37,163 nucleotides of DNA from Candidatus Njordarchaeota archaeon (GCA_029856635.1 JAHKLH010000001.1:1-37163), one strand, 5' to 3'; shown: positions 22,808-32,876, numbered from the stretch's first letter. Program-made: numbers and translations. The notes: a model not told the origin generated them from the sequence alone.

Positions 22808-25531
22808 TCATTCAGAGAAAAATCGGGATAAACGCGTTATTCCTCGAGCTTTTGCTTCTAATTCGTTTATATCAATACCCATAGCATCAAGTAATTGAGC
22901 AAACACAGTTTTTGCATGTTCAATATACTTCTCCCAATCGATGATTGATTTTGGTGGATTTAATTCTACGGGAATTGGTCCACTCTTTGTTTTTACATAG
23001 GTAATAATTTCGCCGGGATGTACTTCTCGCTTTAAACGCTTCGCCGCCTTTACATGTTCGCTCTCAACTTTGTATGCGTGCAACGGTTTGGTTAATTCTA
23101 CCTTAAAAGCTAATTCGTGAACATCATATTCTCCTTTTATGAGTTTAGTAAATACTTCTACTACCTTTTCGGCTATATTCTTCTTTGCTTCTTCGAACTC
23201 CTCGGGGGTCTCTACGCGACTAAGAATTTCCAAAACATTCCTAAACTCCTTCTTTGCAAAATCTGGTACGTTTCTTTTTCTGGCAAGTAGTCCCTTTAAA
23301 TCAACTGTCCCATCTTCGAATACTCCGATGTAATTCTTCTTTCTTGCAGAGAAGCAACAAAACTTGTATATTTTATCAATTTCTAGATCAGCATTCAGGT
23401 TTTCTCTTGCCCATTTAATCAGTGCTTCTATTTTACTCGGATCTGGTTCTGCAACAAAAATGCTGTCTGTGTCTCCATATATTACATTTAATCCCATTTC
23501 TCTGGCTTTCTTTGCAATGGCTAAGATTTTCTGCCGACCCAGGGCGGTTATTGTTTCTGCTGCGGGAAGATAGAATAACGGGAAATGCTCAGCACCAAAA
23601 ACTCCATAAGATGCGTTAATTAATACTTTCAATGCGCCCTGAATAACATTGTAGAATTCTTTTAACTCTCCGCCTTTTTTCGCTAACGGTTTGAAATACT
23701 TAACTCTTACATCTCTAATGAAACCTACTAATTCAGATGCAATTCCCCTTCTCTTTGTGCAAATCCAATGTCCTACCTCGGGTACAACATTGTTTCTGCA
23801 TTCTGGATGAGGACAATTGACAGTTTCGTAACTAACATTGTGATTCTTGATTATGCTAGGATATAGTGATGCAAAATCAAGCACGAATACATTCCAGTGT
23901 ATGCCTGGCTTTGGCTCAAAAACTATGGCGCCTCTGTATCTTTTGCCTGAAATAGATGGCTCTGCTCTTGGACCGAAAAGCCTTGCTAATCTTCTCTCTT
24001 TTTCCTCAAATGATGCTCGATTCGGGATTAACCAGTTTCTTTCCCTATGTTCCACATAAAACCAGTTTTCAATCCATGCTGAAACTCCTCTCCTTGTTAA
24101 ATCTTTAATGGGCATTCTGGTTATTCGTGATAAAGTGATAATTAATTTTAGAGGAACCCAGTTATTGAATGCAATCAATTTCGCCGTGATATATGAGTCC
24201 CACCAGCAATAACTTGCTAATGTCTTATAATCTAATTCCTCTATCCTCTCTACGCGAGTAATAAGTTTTCCTACGCCAAGGAGTGCTCTAGCAAGATCAT
24301 CTAATGCCACTCTATCATATTTTCCAGCAAATGCATAGTTCTTTATAGCGCCATTGCCATAGAATTTGTATAAGTCGATGTGTACTCCAGATTTTAAGTG
24401 GCTCTCTTTTACTTCACCCTTTGAAATTACTTCAATCGGTATTAAATCCTCAGGAATTCCCAGTGCCTTAGCCCTTGCACGCATGTAACGTAGATCAAAT
24501 AAATCGCCGTTGAAAGTGACTACTATAGGTGCATCCCATAGCTTTTTGAATGCATCAATCAGCATAATTTTTTCATCAAAATACAGATGTAATAAAACAT
24601 CGTGTCCATTTACTTTAAGTTGATATACCTTTTTTTCGTCCTTTTCTTCTACTCGTTTGAGAGATTCAAGAGACTTATCTTTACCCTTTCCTTTATAAGC
24701 TAAAACGTATATTTCATTTATTTCTTCATCCCCGAAAAGTAGCGTAAAGCCTATTGCAACAATGGGATACTTTGGATCTTTTGGTTGAGCTATAATTCCC
24801 TCAGCAGCGACTTCAATATCTACTGAAAGCACGGGAATTTCTGGGATTTTGCTTAAGAATGCGGGAGCATATTTTTCTGCTAGTTTTCCAAGATCTGCAA
24901 CTAACTTATTGTATAATGTCATATCCACAATTTCTTTTCTTAAGGTTAATTTCCCGCCTTTGATATCATAAAACATACATGGCCAGAGTTTCGTGTCATA
25001 AATGTAGTTTAAATGATATGGAATCCATGCTTCGAATGAGTTTCTTTCTCCTAATAGGTTTCTCACATGTTTTCTACCGCCAGGGCCGCCTATTTCTGCC
25101 GGTGAATCAACTATGATTTTTCGCATTTTTACATTTTCATCTTTTAAAGGATGGTACTTCTCTACTTCTTCTATTCTCCAACTTGGTTTCCAAGCATCAC
25201 CAATTGCTTTTCTTGCTTCCATTTCACTTAAATTTGTAAGACAGTAAGGTCTGTGTCCAGTATTATCATAAAAGAGAAAAATACTCCTAGTTTTTGGGTC
25301 ATAAAACTTCATGACTGCTTTGTTCTTCTTCTTATCATACTCTACACTTATTAGGAATAATCCTTCACCGTCCTTTATTTCTCTATTTCGTTTAGCGATT
25401 TTTTCTAACTCTTGTTTACGTTGAATAAAGATTTCACGTAAACTCGCTCTTCTTTCAATCTTTTCCTCTTTAACCTCAACTTTTTCTTTAGACTCTTCTT
25501 TGAGAAATTCTAAAAGGGATTTTGCTTTCAT
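22808..25531 (-). CDS. polB: family B DNA polymerase
   Basis: The 907-residue replicative-type polymerase has an intact 3'-5' exonuclease: ExoI DIE (238-240), ExoII NGDLFD (341-346) and ExoIII YCWWD (441-445). Polymerase motifs are A DFASLYPSI (552-560), B KVLINASYG (635-643) and C YGDTDS (685-690). Three cysteines at 573, 578 and 591 follow motif A, a feature of crenarchaeal-type PolB enzymes in my recollection, so it may be a PolB1-like enzyme of a TACK archaeon. A lysine-rich N-terminal extension of about 50 residues precedes the uracil-recognition-like region. No intein is present. The gene is divergent from rqcH with 130 bp between the starts. Confidence 0.95.
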   Translation of the reverse strand: MKAKSLLEFLKEESKEKVEVKEEKIERRASLREIFIQRKQELEKIAKRNREIKDGEGLFLISVEYDKKKNKAVMKFYDPKTRSIFLFYDNTGHRPYCLTNLSEMEARKAIGDAWKPSWRIEEVEKYHPLKDENVKMRKIIVDSPAEIGGPGGRKHVRNLLGERNSFEAWIPYHLNYIYDTKLWPCMFYDIKGGKLTLRKEIVDMTLYNKLVADLGKLAEKYAPAFLSKIPEIPVLSVDIEVAAEGIIAQPKDPKYPIVAIGFTLLFGDEEINEIYVLAYKGKGKDKSLESLKRVEEKDEKKVYQLKVNGHDVLLHLYFDEKIMLIDAFKKLWDAPIVVTFNGDLFDLRYMRARAKALGIPEDLIPIEVISKGEVKESHLKSGVHIDLYKFYGNGAIKNYAFAGKYDRVALDDLARALLGVGKLITRVERIEELDYKTLASYCWWDSYITAKLIAFNNWVPLKLIITLSRITRMPIKDLTRRGVSAWIENWFYVEHRERNWLIPNRASFEEKERRLARLFGPRAEPSISGKRYRGAIVFEPKPGIHWNVFVLDFASLYPSIIKNHNVSYETVNCPHPECRNNVVPEVGHWICTKRRGIASELVGFIRDVRVKYFKPLAKKGGELKEFYNVIQGALKVLINASYGVFGAEHFPLFYLPAAETITALGRQKILAIAKKAREMGLNVIYGDTDSIFVAEPDPSKIEALIKWARENLNADLEIDKIYKFCCFSARKKNYIGVFEDGTVDLKGLLARKRNVPDFAKKEFRNVLEILSRVETPEEFEEAKKNIAEKVVEVFTKLIKGEYDVHELAFKVELTKPLHAYKVESEHVKAAKRLKREVHPGEIITYVKTKSGPIPVELNPPKSIIDWEKYIEHAKTVFAQLLDAMGIDINELEAKARGITRLSRFFSE

Positions 25532-25661
25532 TTGAAGTACCTAAGCACATCTTCTCCTAAAAAAGAAGCATCGTTTTCTTTAAAGTATCTTGACTCAAAT
25601 TACTCTAAGGAAATTAAATGATTTTCATGCGTTTGTTAGAAGTCATTTTATAACGGGAGAG

Positions 25662-27671
25662 ATGATGAAACGTGATACTGCATTAACATCCCCAGACATA
25701 CTGGCGGTTCTTAGGGAACTTACTATAATAAAGAACGGTGTGATTGAGAAATTCTGGAGTAATCAAGATAAGAGTGCTTTTTTAATGCGTATAAGAACTA
25801 AGGAAGGACGTTATTTCGTTATAATGGAACCTGGAGTAAGGGTAAATATCACACAAGTTGTTGAGGAGAAGTGGGTTGCAGATGGATTTGCACTTAATAT
25901 TCGAGAGCACATAGCTGGGCAACGTATAGTTAATGTGTATCAGCATAAATTCGACAGAATAATTGTTTTTGAAATTGATCCAAATTATAAATTAATAGTT
26001 GAGCTACTTTCTCGGGGCTTACTAATTTTGATTAGAGATGATAGAATACTTTTCGCAAATAAACATGTTAAAATGCGAGATAGAAGAATTATACCCGGCG
26101 AGATATTTAAGTTCCCACCAAATCCTCCAGAGGATCCTAGGAGAATGACATTAAAGGGATTTAAGGAAAGAATTCTTAATGAGAAAGACGTTGTGAGAGG
26201 ATTAGTCAAATTAGGACTAGGTTCAAAATATGCAGAAGAAATTTGCTTCAGATGCAACATTGACAAGAATAAACCAACTTCTGAGCTAAGTGACGAGGAT
26301 ATAGAGAGACTCTACAATATGATACGAGAAATACTTGATACACTTGAAAAAGGTACAATAAGCCCACGCATATATTATGACAGCGAAGGAAGTTTTATAG
26401 TTTCACCCATTGAGCTGAAGTCCCTTAAGTTGCCTTATAGAGAATTTCCAACATTTAGTGATGCTATTGATGTTTTCTTTTCAGAAATGCGAAAGCGAAA
26501 AATCCTTAAGGAGCTTCAAAGGGAATTTGAGAGAAGGAAAAAAGAATTGCTTAAAAAAATCGAAAAACAAGAGCAGTTTCTAGAAGAATATCAGAAGAAA
26601 GTAGAGAAATACCGGAAGATGGGAATGATGATCTTTGAAAACCTTGAAATTCTTGAGAAAATACTAGACGCTATCAAAAGAGCGAGAAAAAGAAATATGT
26701 CTTGGGAAGAGATAATGAAGAAAATAGAAGAAGCAAAGAAAAAAGGCCACAAAATCGCTAATATAATCAAGAAAGTGAATAAAAATGGAAAAATTCACAT
26801 AGTACTTGATGACCTTACAATTATACTTGATATCCGTCGCAATATCACTGAATTGGCTAATGAATACTTCGAGAAAGCAAAGAAATTCAAGAAAAAAATT
26901 GAGAGAATAAAAGAAGAGGTAATTAAGTCAAGAAGAGAGTTAGATGCTCTTGAAAAAGAGCTTCAGGAAATGATAAAGAAACAAATGACGTTGATTAAGT
27001 ACACTATAAGACGTGCAAGAAAAAAATGGTATGAAAGTTTTCATTGGTTTATTTCAAGCGATGGTTTTCTCGTTGTTGCAGGAAAAGATGCTCAGACAAA
27101 TGAAGTACTTGTAAAAAGGTATATGCATAAGGATGACATTTTTGTACATGTAGACATACCAGGAGGCGCCGTGGTTATTATCAAAAACCCAGAAGGAAAA
27201 GAAATCCCGAGAAGAACAATACTTGAGGCATCAAAGTTTGCAGCAATTTATTCTCGCGCATGGAAAGAAGAACTACCATCAGTTGAAGTATTTTGGACAA
27301 CTCCAGACTGCGTTTCTAAATCACCACCACCAGGACATTATTTGCCAGTAGGCAGTTTCATTATCGAGAAGAAAAAAGAGATACTAACTATAGATAAATT
27401 AGAACTCGCAATAGGAATCCAGATAACATACAAGAACAGCATCGTTGAATATAGGTTAATTATGGGTCCACCAGAGGTCATTAAGAAACAAACTCATCTC
27501 TACGTAATAATTAAGCCTGGAAATCTCGAAAGAAGCAGTATAGCTAAGTTAATATTAAAAGAGCTTGAGAAGAAATGTCGAAATGATGTAGAAAAGCAAG
27601 TAGTGAAAACAATAAAGCCAGAACATATATTAGAGCATATTCCTCGGGGAAATTCCGAGATTCTAAAATGA
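25662..27671 (+). CDS. rqcH: Rqc2/NEMF-type ribosome quality control protein
   Basis: The protein has the NFACT-N, helix-hairpin-helix, coiled-coil and NFACT-R order of RqcH/Rqc2/NEMF, which binds peptidyl-tRNA-obstructed large ribosomal subunits and directs C-terminal tailing. Near the start ALTSPDILAVLREL matches the family beginning. The aspartate-arginine motif needed for tRNA binding is present in HKFDRIIVF. The coiled coil spans about 280-445, and the NFACT-R region has WYESFHWFISSDGFLVV and KDDIFVHVDIPGG. Starts at 25662 or 25665 fit the family length, with GGGAGAG directly upstream; an in-frame start at 25590 would add about 24 unlike residues. The protein has about 669 residues, a normal length. 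Confidence 0.93.
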   Translation: MMKRDTALTSPDILAVLRELTIIKNGVIEKFWSNQDKSAFLMRIRTKEGRYFVIMEPGVRVNITQVVEEKWVADGFALNIREHIAGQRIVNVYQHKFDRIIVFEIDPNYKLIVELLSRGLLILIRDDRILFANKHVKMRDRRIIPGEIFKFPPNPPEDPRRMTLKGFKERILNEKDVVRGLVKLGLGSKYAEEICFRCNIDKNKPTSELSDEDIERLYNMIREILDTLEKGTISPRIYYDSEGSFIVSPIELKSLKLPYREFPTFSDAIDVFFSEMRKRKILKELQREFERRKKELLKKIEKQEQFLEEYQKKVEKYRKMGMMIFENLEILEKILDAIKRARKRNMSWEEIMKKIEEAKKKGHKIANIIKKVNKNGKIHIVLDDLTIILDIRRNITELANEYFEKAKKFKKKIERIKEEVIKSRRELDALEKELQEMIKKQMTLIKYTIRRARKKWYESFHWFISSDGFLVVAGKDAQTNEVLVKRYMHKDDIFVHVDIPGGAVVIIKNPEGKEIPRRTILEASKFAAIYSRAWKEELPSVEVFWTTPDCVSKSPPPGHYLPVGSFIIEKKKEILTIDKLELAIGIQITYKNSIVEYRLIMGPPEVIKKQTHLYVIIKPGNLERSSIAKLILKELEKKCRNDVEKQVVKTIKPEHILEHIPRGNSEILK

Positions 27672-27683
27672 ATGATGTCCTAA

Positions 27684-27935
27684 TTACTCTGGATAAGAAG
27701 ATAGGATAATACTAGTTTTTGTGCTCATACACCATGGTTCTTCTCTTATTTTCTTGACAAGATCAAAAAGCTCTCTCGTATCTTTCGTCTCAACAAACAA
27801 GATGATGTCAATATCTCCCGTGACTCCCCATGCTTGTTTAACTGCGGGATACTTCTTAAGCGAATTAAAAACTTCCTCAAAGGGGATTGAAATCGCACGA
27901 ATCATTACGAGTGCACGAACTGGTGATGGTGCCAT
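27684..27935 (-). CDS. stand-alone Lrp/AsnC ligand-binding (RAM) domain
   Basis: The 83-residue protein begins APSPVRALVMIRA and continues VFNSLKKYPAVKQAWGVTGDIDIILFVE, the alpha-beta RAM/Lrp-AsnC ligand-binding fold without a DNA-binding domain. Such proteins form rings and bind amino acids. ATG 27935 is chosen because a TATA-like TTTTTAAATTG lies about 28 bases upstream, near 27960-27970. TTG 27959 would extend the ORF by eight residues. It is convergent with rqcH, leaving 12 bases. Confidence 0.9.
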   Translation of the reverse strand: MAPSPVRALVMIRAISIPFEEVFNSLKKYPAVKQAWGVTGDIDIILFVETKDTRELFDLVKKIREEPWCMSTKTSIILSSYPE

Positions 27936-28025
27936 TGTAGACGCCAAAAATAAAAACAATTTAAAAAAGAGAAAATAATCATTAGCTAATCAGATAGTGG
28001 AAATAATTTAGCGGGATAATAAATA

Positions 28026-29147
28026 ATGACTGTAAAATATGTTCCAAAGCGTACTAAGAAAATTCTTCATTATATCGACAGAACTCCAGAAGTCTTCCGC
28101 TTTTGCCCTCATAGACTCGTTGCAAATCTCTACATTGGATGCGAATTCATGTGTAAATACTGCTTCGCTCAGGCGATTAAGCAGAATTACTTCTATGAAA
28201 TTCAAGTAAGAATAAATGCAGCGGAAAGAATTGAGAAAGAACTTCAAAGAATTAGAAGAATACAACCAATTAACCTTGGTTCTGCAACAGATCCTTATCA
28301 ACCCGCAGAGAAAAAGTTTGAAATAACAAGAAAAGTTTTGGAGCTATTTGATAAGAAAAATATTCCGTGCTTTATCGTTACAAAATCGCCGTTGATTCTT
28401 CGAGATTTGGATTTAATAAAAAGCCTCTCTAGAAAACATTTGATTACAGTTCAAGTCACCCTCCCATCAATGGAATCCAATTTTCACACATTCTTTGAAC
28501 CAAACAGTCCTCCTCCAGAAAAGAGGTTAGAAATTATCCGGGAATTATCTGACGAAGGAATACCCATCGTTGTACGTATTCAACCAATAATCCCATTCGT
28601 AAATGATCGATTGGAAAAATTAGAGGAATTAGTAGATACAATCGCTAATGCTGGTGCGCGCCACATTGTTGCTGGATTCTTGAGAATTTCACTAGCAGTA
28701 TGGGATAGTATCCTTCCAATTCTGGAAAAATTGGAAATTATTGACAAAATCAAAGAATTATATTTCATTTCTGGTAGAGTAGATAGTGCCGGCTATTTTA
28801 TAGCAAATAACGTTTACCGATATTCTGTTTTGAAGCATCTTTTTTCTCTTTCAAAAAAGTATAAGCTGACTTTTGGAACATGTAAAGAAGGATTCTTTGA
28901 ATTTCATACCAGTCGATGCAGCGGAGTAATATGCAAAGGTTTCTATGTTGTGACCGTTGAAACATTTTGGAGACTTCTCCGTGTTAAGGGGAAACTCACT
29001 CTTGAGGATGCATTACGTGTTATTAAACAATATGGCTTATCGAAAAAATTTGTTAGTACTTTCGTAGATTTGTGGAAAAAAGAAATCTACTTTGAAAATA
29101 TTCCAAATGTAATGAAGAAAGATGATTATTACATTTATGTGAATTAA
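28026..29147 (+). CDS. radical SAM protein, SplB-like
   Basis: The N-terminal [4Fe-4S]-SAM motif is CEFMCKYC near residues 39-46. GSATDPYQPAEKKF near 84-97 and FIVTKSPLI are hallmarks of the spore photoproduct lyase-related (SplB/Rv2578c-like) radical SAM group. The C-terminal half contains FGTCKEGFFEFHTSRCSGV with additional cysteines. True spore photoproduct lyase is not expected in archaea, so the substrate is unknown; a nucleic acid or nucleotide modification is possible. The gene lies between the RAM-domain gene and convergent rplP0, ending just 1 base before it. Confidence 0.85.
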   Translation: MTVKYVPKRTKKILHYIDRTPEVFRFCPHRLVANLYIGCEFMCKYCFAQAIKQNYFYEIQVRINAAERIEKELQRIRRIQPINLGSATDPYQPAEKKFEITRKVLELFDKKNIPCFIVTKSPLILRDLDLIKSLSRKHLITVQVTLPSMESNFHTFFEPNSPPPEKRLEIIRELSDEGIPIVVRIQPIIPFVNDRLEKLEELVDTIANAGARHIVAGFLRISLAVWDSILPILEKLEIIDKIKELYFISGRVDSAGYFIANNVYRYSVLKHLFSLSKKYKLTFGTCKEGFFEFHTSRCSGVICKGFYVVTVETFWRLLRVKGKLTLEDALRVIKQYGLSKKFVSTFVDLWKKEIYFENIPNVMKKDDYYIYVN

Positions 29148-29148
29148 A

Positions 29149-30120
29149 CTAAGATATTATTTCTTCCAAATCCTTTGTAATGAGATCAGGCTTCTTATTT
29201 TTAACCTCCTTGATTATTTCCTTTGCAACCTGAATTGCCGTGGATACTGCCATGCTAAATCCGTATTCCGAGAGAATATGTGCTACTTGTAGTGCTTTTT
29301 CTAAGGTCATTTCAGCTGTATCCTTGGTTGGCAGACCTGCTTCCATGGCAATATTCAAAGCTTGCATATATGCTTCTTGTAGGATTAATTCAACAGTTTC
29401 GTGTGTAGGAAACGCAGCATTAACCGCCAAATTAAAGGCTCCTTGAAGTGCTTGTAAAATTTCCTCTTTCCATTTATCAATAGGCTTTACTAGGATTTCC
29501 CTTGGTATTATAACGCCTTCGTCAAAAGCAAATTTTACTTTTGGCCATGCTTCGAATGGATTAATATTGAAAATTTGCATTACTTTTACATCTCTTGCTG
29601 AAAGTCTTTGTCCTTTCTTACCAAGTAGAAAATCTTCCCAAACGACTATTTCGCCATCTATAACTCTAATGTTCATTCCCGCCGCACGCAAATCACTTAT
29701 CTCGCTTACGCCCCTGATTCCAGTAGGTCCTTTGCGAATAATTATATCTTGGGGCAATATTAATCCTGGTCTAAGAGGTAGCTTGATTCGTTTGCTTTCC
29801 AAGTATTGGGTAATTTCGAAGAGATTTCCATTTGTGAAGATCCATGCTATTTGACCTTCTATTTTATCTAGTAATGCTTTTAAATCGTTTCTATTTAGCA
29901 TTTCTATTGCTTTCTTCGCTAATGTATTCTTAATTACTTTAACAACACTATTCCGCTTTCGCATTTCGCGTCGAATTTCTTGCATTAAGTTAGCTGGAAT
30001 ATTTTCAAAGGAAAATACGAGATATTTTTTGTACTTTTGAAGAAGCTCCTGAAACTCCTTTATCAATTTTACCTTACGTTCTGGATATGGTCTAGTTCGT
30101 ACGTATTTTAGTTCCATCAT
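29149..30120 (-). CDS. rplP0: ribosomal protein uL10 (P0)
   Basis: The N-terminal 110 residues form the rRNA-binding domain with RREMRKRNSVVKVIKNTLAKKAIE. The archaeal insert follows (RLPLRPGLILPQDIIIRKGPTGI in part). The C-terminal region carries L12-binding helices (EEILQALQGAFNLAVNAAFPTHETVELILQEA in segments). At 323 residues it ends in ITKDLEEIIS and lacks the acidic, glycine-rich GLxxLFG tail found in many archaeal P0 proteins and present in the L12 of this window. It follows rpl1 by 15 bases in one operon. Confidence 0.95.
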   Translation of the reverse strand: MMELKYVRTRPYPERKVKLIKEFQELLQKYKKYLVFSFENIPANLMQEIRREMRKRNSVVKVIKNTLAKKAIEMLNRNDLKALLDKIEGQIAWIFTNGNLFEITQYLESKRIKLPLRPGLILPQDIIIRKGPTGIRGVSEISDLRAAGMNIRVIDGEIVVWEDFLLGKKGQRLSARDVKVMQIFNINPFEAWPKVKFAFDEGVIIPREILVKPIDKWKEEILQALQGAFNLAVNAAFPTHETVELILQEAYMQALNIAMEAGLPTKDTAEMTLEKALQVAHILSEYGFSMAVSTAIQVAKEIIKEVKNKKPDLITKDLEEIIS

Positions 30121-30135
30121 AACTTATCCCCTTTG

Positions 30136-30843
30136 CTATTTTCTTTTCACAAATAAACTAAACTTTACAGGCGGTCCCATCGTTGTTTTTACATATGCAT
30201 AACGTCTTAAATTTCGCCATTTATCTGGTAATCTTGGAACCACCGCTAAAATTAATGCTACACCATTTTCGGTTAACTCTTCATCTGACATTAATCGGTG
30301 ACCAATTTTTGCTTGAATTGCTAGGTTTTTATGAAGCCTCACAGCTACTGTACGCTTTGCTTCTGCAATAGCATCAGCAGCTCGCCTACTTGGTGGAACT
30401 GGCATCGGTAATTTGTTTCTTGGTGATAAATATCGTCCAAAGTATCTAGCCACCAAGCTCATTAGCGTTGTTGTTGCTAACAATATCCTGTGCCTTTTCG
30501 CGATTTTGCGAATTTCTCTTTTTGAAGTTCTAAGGGTTTCTATTCCTACGCGATCAATTACAGTAATAATGTCTTCTGATTTACTTGCAATTTCGCGAGC
30601 TTCGCTAGCATGTACTTCGTCTGCAAAAAAGGCAATTTTATCTCGATATGCAATGGGATGAGGCAGTTTTACAAAGATACGAAAACGATTTTCTGGGCGT
30701 CTTAAGTCGATGTCCCTTACTGGAAGAATTAATTCAATTGATTCCACAAAATTTCTCTTCGGCGAGATCTCTTTTACTTTCCTAATTGCTTCAAGAAGGT
30801 TTTCCTTCAGTATTCGCTCCATCGCAGCTGTTGTTGCCATCAA
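30136..30843 (-). CDS. rpl1: ribosomal protein uL1
   Basis: The 235-residue protein has the uL1 pattern: FVESIELILPVRDIDLRRPENRF near the N terminus, VKLPHPI, MPVPPSRRAADAIAEAKRTV in the middle and YAYVKTTMGPPVKFSL at the C terminus. It binds the L1 stalk of 23S rRNA and often represses its own mRNA in archaea; I did not identify a target site. GGTGAG at 30847-30852 on the minus strand supports the ATG at 30843. It starts an L1-L10 operon. L11, usually before it, is absent here. Confidence 0.96.
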   Translation of the reverse strand: MMATTAAMERILKENLLEAIRKVKEISPKRNFVESIELILPVRDIDLRRPENRFRIFVKLPHPIAYRDKIAFFADEVHASEAREIASKSEDIITVIDRVGIETLRTSKREIRKIAKRHRILLATTTLMSLVARYFGRYLSPRNKLPMPVPPSRRAADAIAEAKRTVAVRLHKNLAIQAKIGHRLMSDEELTENGVALILAVVPRLPDKWRNLRRYAYVKTTMGPPVKFSLFVKRK

Positions 30844-30997
30844 GTCTCACCAGATCCCCCACGATACTGTATCAAGATATTAACCATCATAGCTTATTAA
30901 AAAATGAATATGTGTCGTAAAAAGTTAAGATTATGTAAAAATTTCACATGAGCACTATTGAGGGTTTCCCTAAAATTGTTTGAAACTTCTGTGTTTA

Positions 30998-31939
30998 TTA
31001 TTCTCTAAAAATTTGCGTCCCTGCTTTTCCGTCGAGAACATCTATTGCTTGCTCAAGATGTCCTATGGCTGCGCGCTTTCCGCCAGCCTCTAGAAACCTA
31101 ATGACAGCAAGAACCTTAGGACCCATGCTTCCGGGGGGAAAGTGTCCTTCTTTATAATATCGCTTTAATTCAGACACAGTTACTTTCTTTAGTGGCTTTG
31201 CATTCGGCTTTCCAAAGTTTAAATAAACATAGTCTACGTCAGTTAGTATCATTAAAACATCCGCTTTAATTATCCTCGCAAGAAGACTTGAAGCTAGATC
31301 TTTATCAATTACGGCTTCAACGCCCCGGTACTTTCCATTTTCAATTATGACTGGAATTCCTCCTCCTCCAACTGTTATACAAATTATTCCTTGATTAAGC
31401 ATTTTTATAATGGTGTCTTTCTCTACGATATCTATGGGATTTGGTGACGGAACTACTCTTCTCCATCCACCACGGGGATCTCTTTTCATAGTCCAACCTT
31501 TCTCTTTCATTAATCTTTTTGCCTCTTCTTCACTGTAATACGGCCCAATAAATTTTGTCGGATTATGAAAAGCAGTATCGTCTTTTTTGACTACTACTTG
31601 CGTTATTATTGTGGCAACATTCTTGCGTATGTTTCTTTTTCTTAATTCGTTAATCAATGATTGCTGAAGCATATAACCAATTAATGCTTGTGTTTCTGCG
31701 TTAATTACATCCAGAGGCATTGGGGGAACTGTTTCTTTTGCTATCTCATTTTGAAGCGCTAAAGCACCAGCTTGTGGACCGTTACCATGAGTTATCACAA
31801 GTTCATGTCCTCTTTCGATTATATCTGCAAGAAACTTAGCTGTTCGCCTTGCATTTTCAAATTGCTCCTCGTATGTTCCTCTTTGTCCTTTACGAAGAAG
31901 AGCATTTCCACCAAGAGCAACGACAATTCTCATCTTCAT
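30998..31939 (-). CDS. arcC: carbamate kinase
   Basis: The protein belongs to the amino acid kinase fold: MRIVVALGGNALLRKGQRG at the start, THGNGPQAGALALQNE for phosphate and carbamate binding, and TVGGGGIPVI near the middle. It makes ATP and carbamate from carbamoyl phosphate and ADP or runs in the reverse direction. Archaeal carbamate kinase-like enzymes can also provide carbamoyl phosphate. ATG 31939 gives the usual start directly before the first strand; the 12 upstream residues of a longer reading from 31975 are not family-like. The length is 313 residues. Confidence 0.94.
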   Translation of the reverse strand: MKMRIVVALGGNALLRKGQRGTYEEQFENARRTAKFLADIIERGHELVITHGNGPQAGALALQNEIAKETVPPMPLDVINAETQALIGYMLQQSLINELRKRNIRKNVATIITQVVVKKDDTAFHNPTKFIGPYYSEEEAKRLMKEKGWTMKRDPRGGWRRVVPSPNPIDIVEKDTIIKMLNQGIICITVGGGGIPVIIENGKYRGVEAVIDKDLASSLLARIIKADVLMILTDVDYVYLNFGKPNAKPLKKVTVSELKRYYKEGHFPPGSMGPKVLAVIRFLEAGGKRAAIGHLEQAIDVLDGKAGTQIFRE

Positions 31940-32116
31940 CACTGTATACATTAATACAAGCAGTAATAATTGCATTAAAGACTTATTGATTATTGCTACT
32001 TTCGCACTTATAGATATGTTTTCTCGTCATTATGAGTTTATATATCATATTCTCATCTCAATGGAAAATACATTACTTCTTTGTCAACTTGAATCTTCTC
32101 TATTATGGGGAGCTTA

Positions 32117-32557
32117 ATGCGCTGGATATTTGCTGCTTTTGTACAGTTTTTTCTATTGATTGCATTAATTCAACTCATTCAACCATTAGTTTTCTTACCT
32201 GTACTTGAGGGACTTGGTATTCAATGGCGGTTTTCTGCTACTCTATTCTCAACGATTTTTCTGATGTTGGGCTTCTACTTGTTTCTTTCCTTTGGTTTCA
32301 TTATAGAAATTATCTGTATAGGAATTCTCTTAATCACGGTATCGTTTATCATCTCACGAATATTTGCATTAACTCCAAAAAATGCTTTCAAGACACAATT
32401 ATTATTCTTCCTTTTATGCCTAATTTTACTTCTCATTACAATTACCACTTTTTCATTAATTACCTTTTTTTATGTAGTTCCTCAAGCGCATTTTGAACTC
32501 TCTTTTTTGCTTGCAATAGTTGGTGGGTTACTTGGTTCGACGAAAAAAGCTGAGTAA
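32117..32557 (+). CDS. four-TM membrane protein, unknown
   Basis: The protein has 146 residues and about five hydrophobic stretches, with only short loops such as ISRIFALTPKNAFKT. GGGGAG at 32107-32112 places the start at ATG 32117 rather than ATG 32105. Function is not recognised. It overlaps the rnp4 gene by 26 bases in a different frame and is probably co-transcribed with it. A TATA-like TTTATATATC occurs near 32037-32046. Confidence 0.7.
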   Translation: MRWIFAAFVQFFLLIALIQLIQPLVFLPVLEGLGIQWRFSATLFSTIFLMLGFYLFLSFGFIIEIICIGILLITVSFIISRIFALTPKNAFKTQLLFFLLCLILLLITITTFSLITFFYVVPQAHFELSFLLAIVGGLLGSTKKAE

Positions 32558-32876
32558 AAAAGCACTTTTGGAACTGCGTTCAAAAATTGCTTTAGAACAC
32601 ATTATTACGTATTTCAAACTTGCGTTGGAATTCAGTCGTAAAGGCGATGTCAAAAAAGCCGATTATTGTATTCGTAAAATAAGATGGATCTCGAAAAATT
32701 TTGGAGTTAAAATTCCAAGACTAATCAAGTATTTTATCTGCCGAAAATGCAAAAAATTCATATTACCATCAAAACTACGTGTGCGAGTAAGAGATAACCG
32801 CGAACCACATTTATCCATAAGATGTCCTCGATGCGGTGCTATAAGGAGGATTTATTTTAAGAGGAAAAGAAAGTAG
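32532..32876 (+). CDS. rnp4: RNase P protein component 4 (Rpr2/Rpp21)
   Basis: The 114-residue protein has the Rpp21/Rpr2 zinc ribbon with CRKCKKF and CPRCGAIRR (four cysteines), preceded by helices KKALLELRSKIALEHIITYF and GDVKKADYCIRKIRWISKNF. It is an archaeal RNase P subunit that works with Rpp29. GGTGGG at 32522-32527 lies four bases before TTG 32532. An alternative TTG at 32520 and GTG at 32523 lie within or beside this sequence. The overlap with the upstream membrane gene suggests coupling. Confidence 0.85.
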   Translation: MVRRKKLSKKALLELRSKIALEHIITYFKLALEFSRKGDVKKADYCIRKIRWISKNFGVKIPRLIKYFICRKCKKFILPSKLRVRVRDNREPHLSIRCPRCGAIRRIYFKRKRK

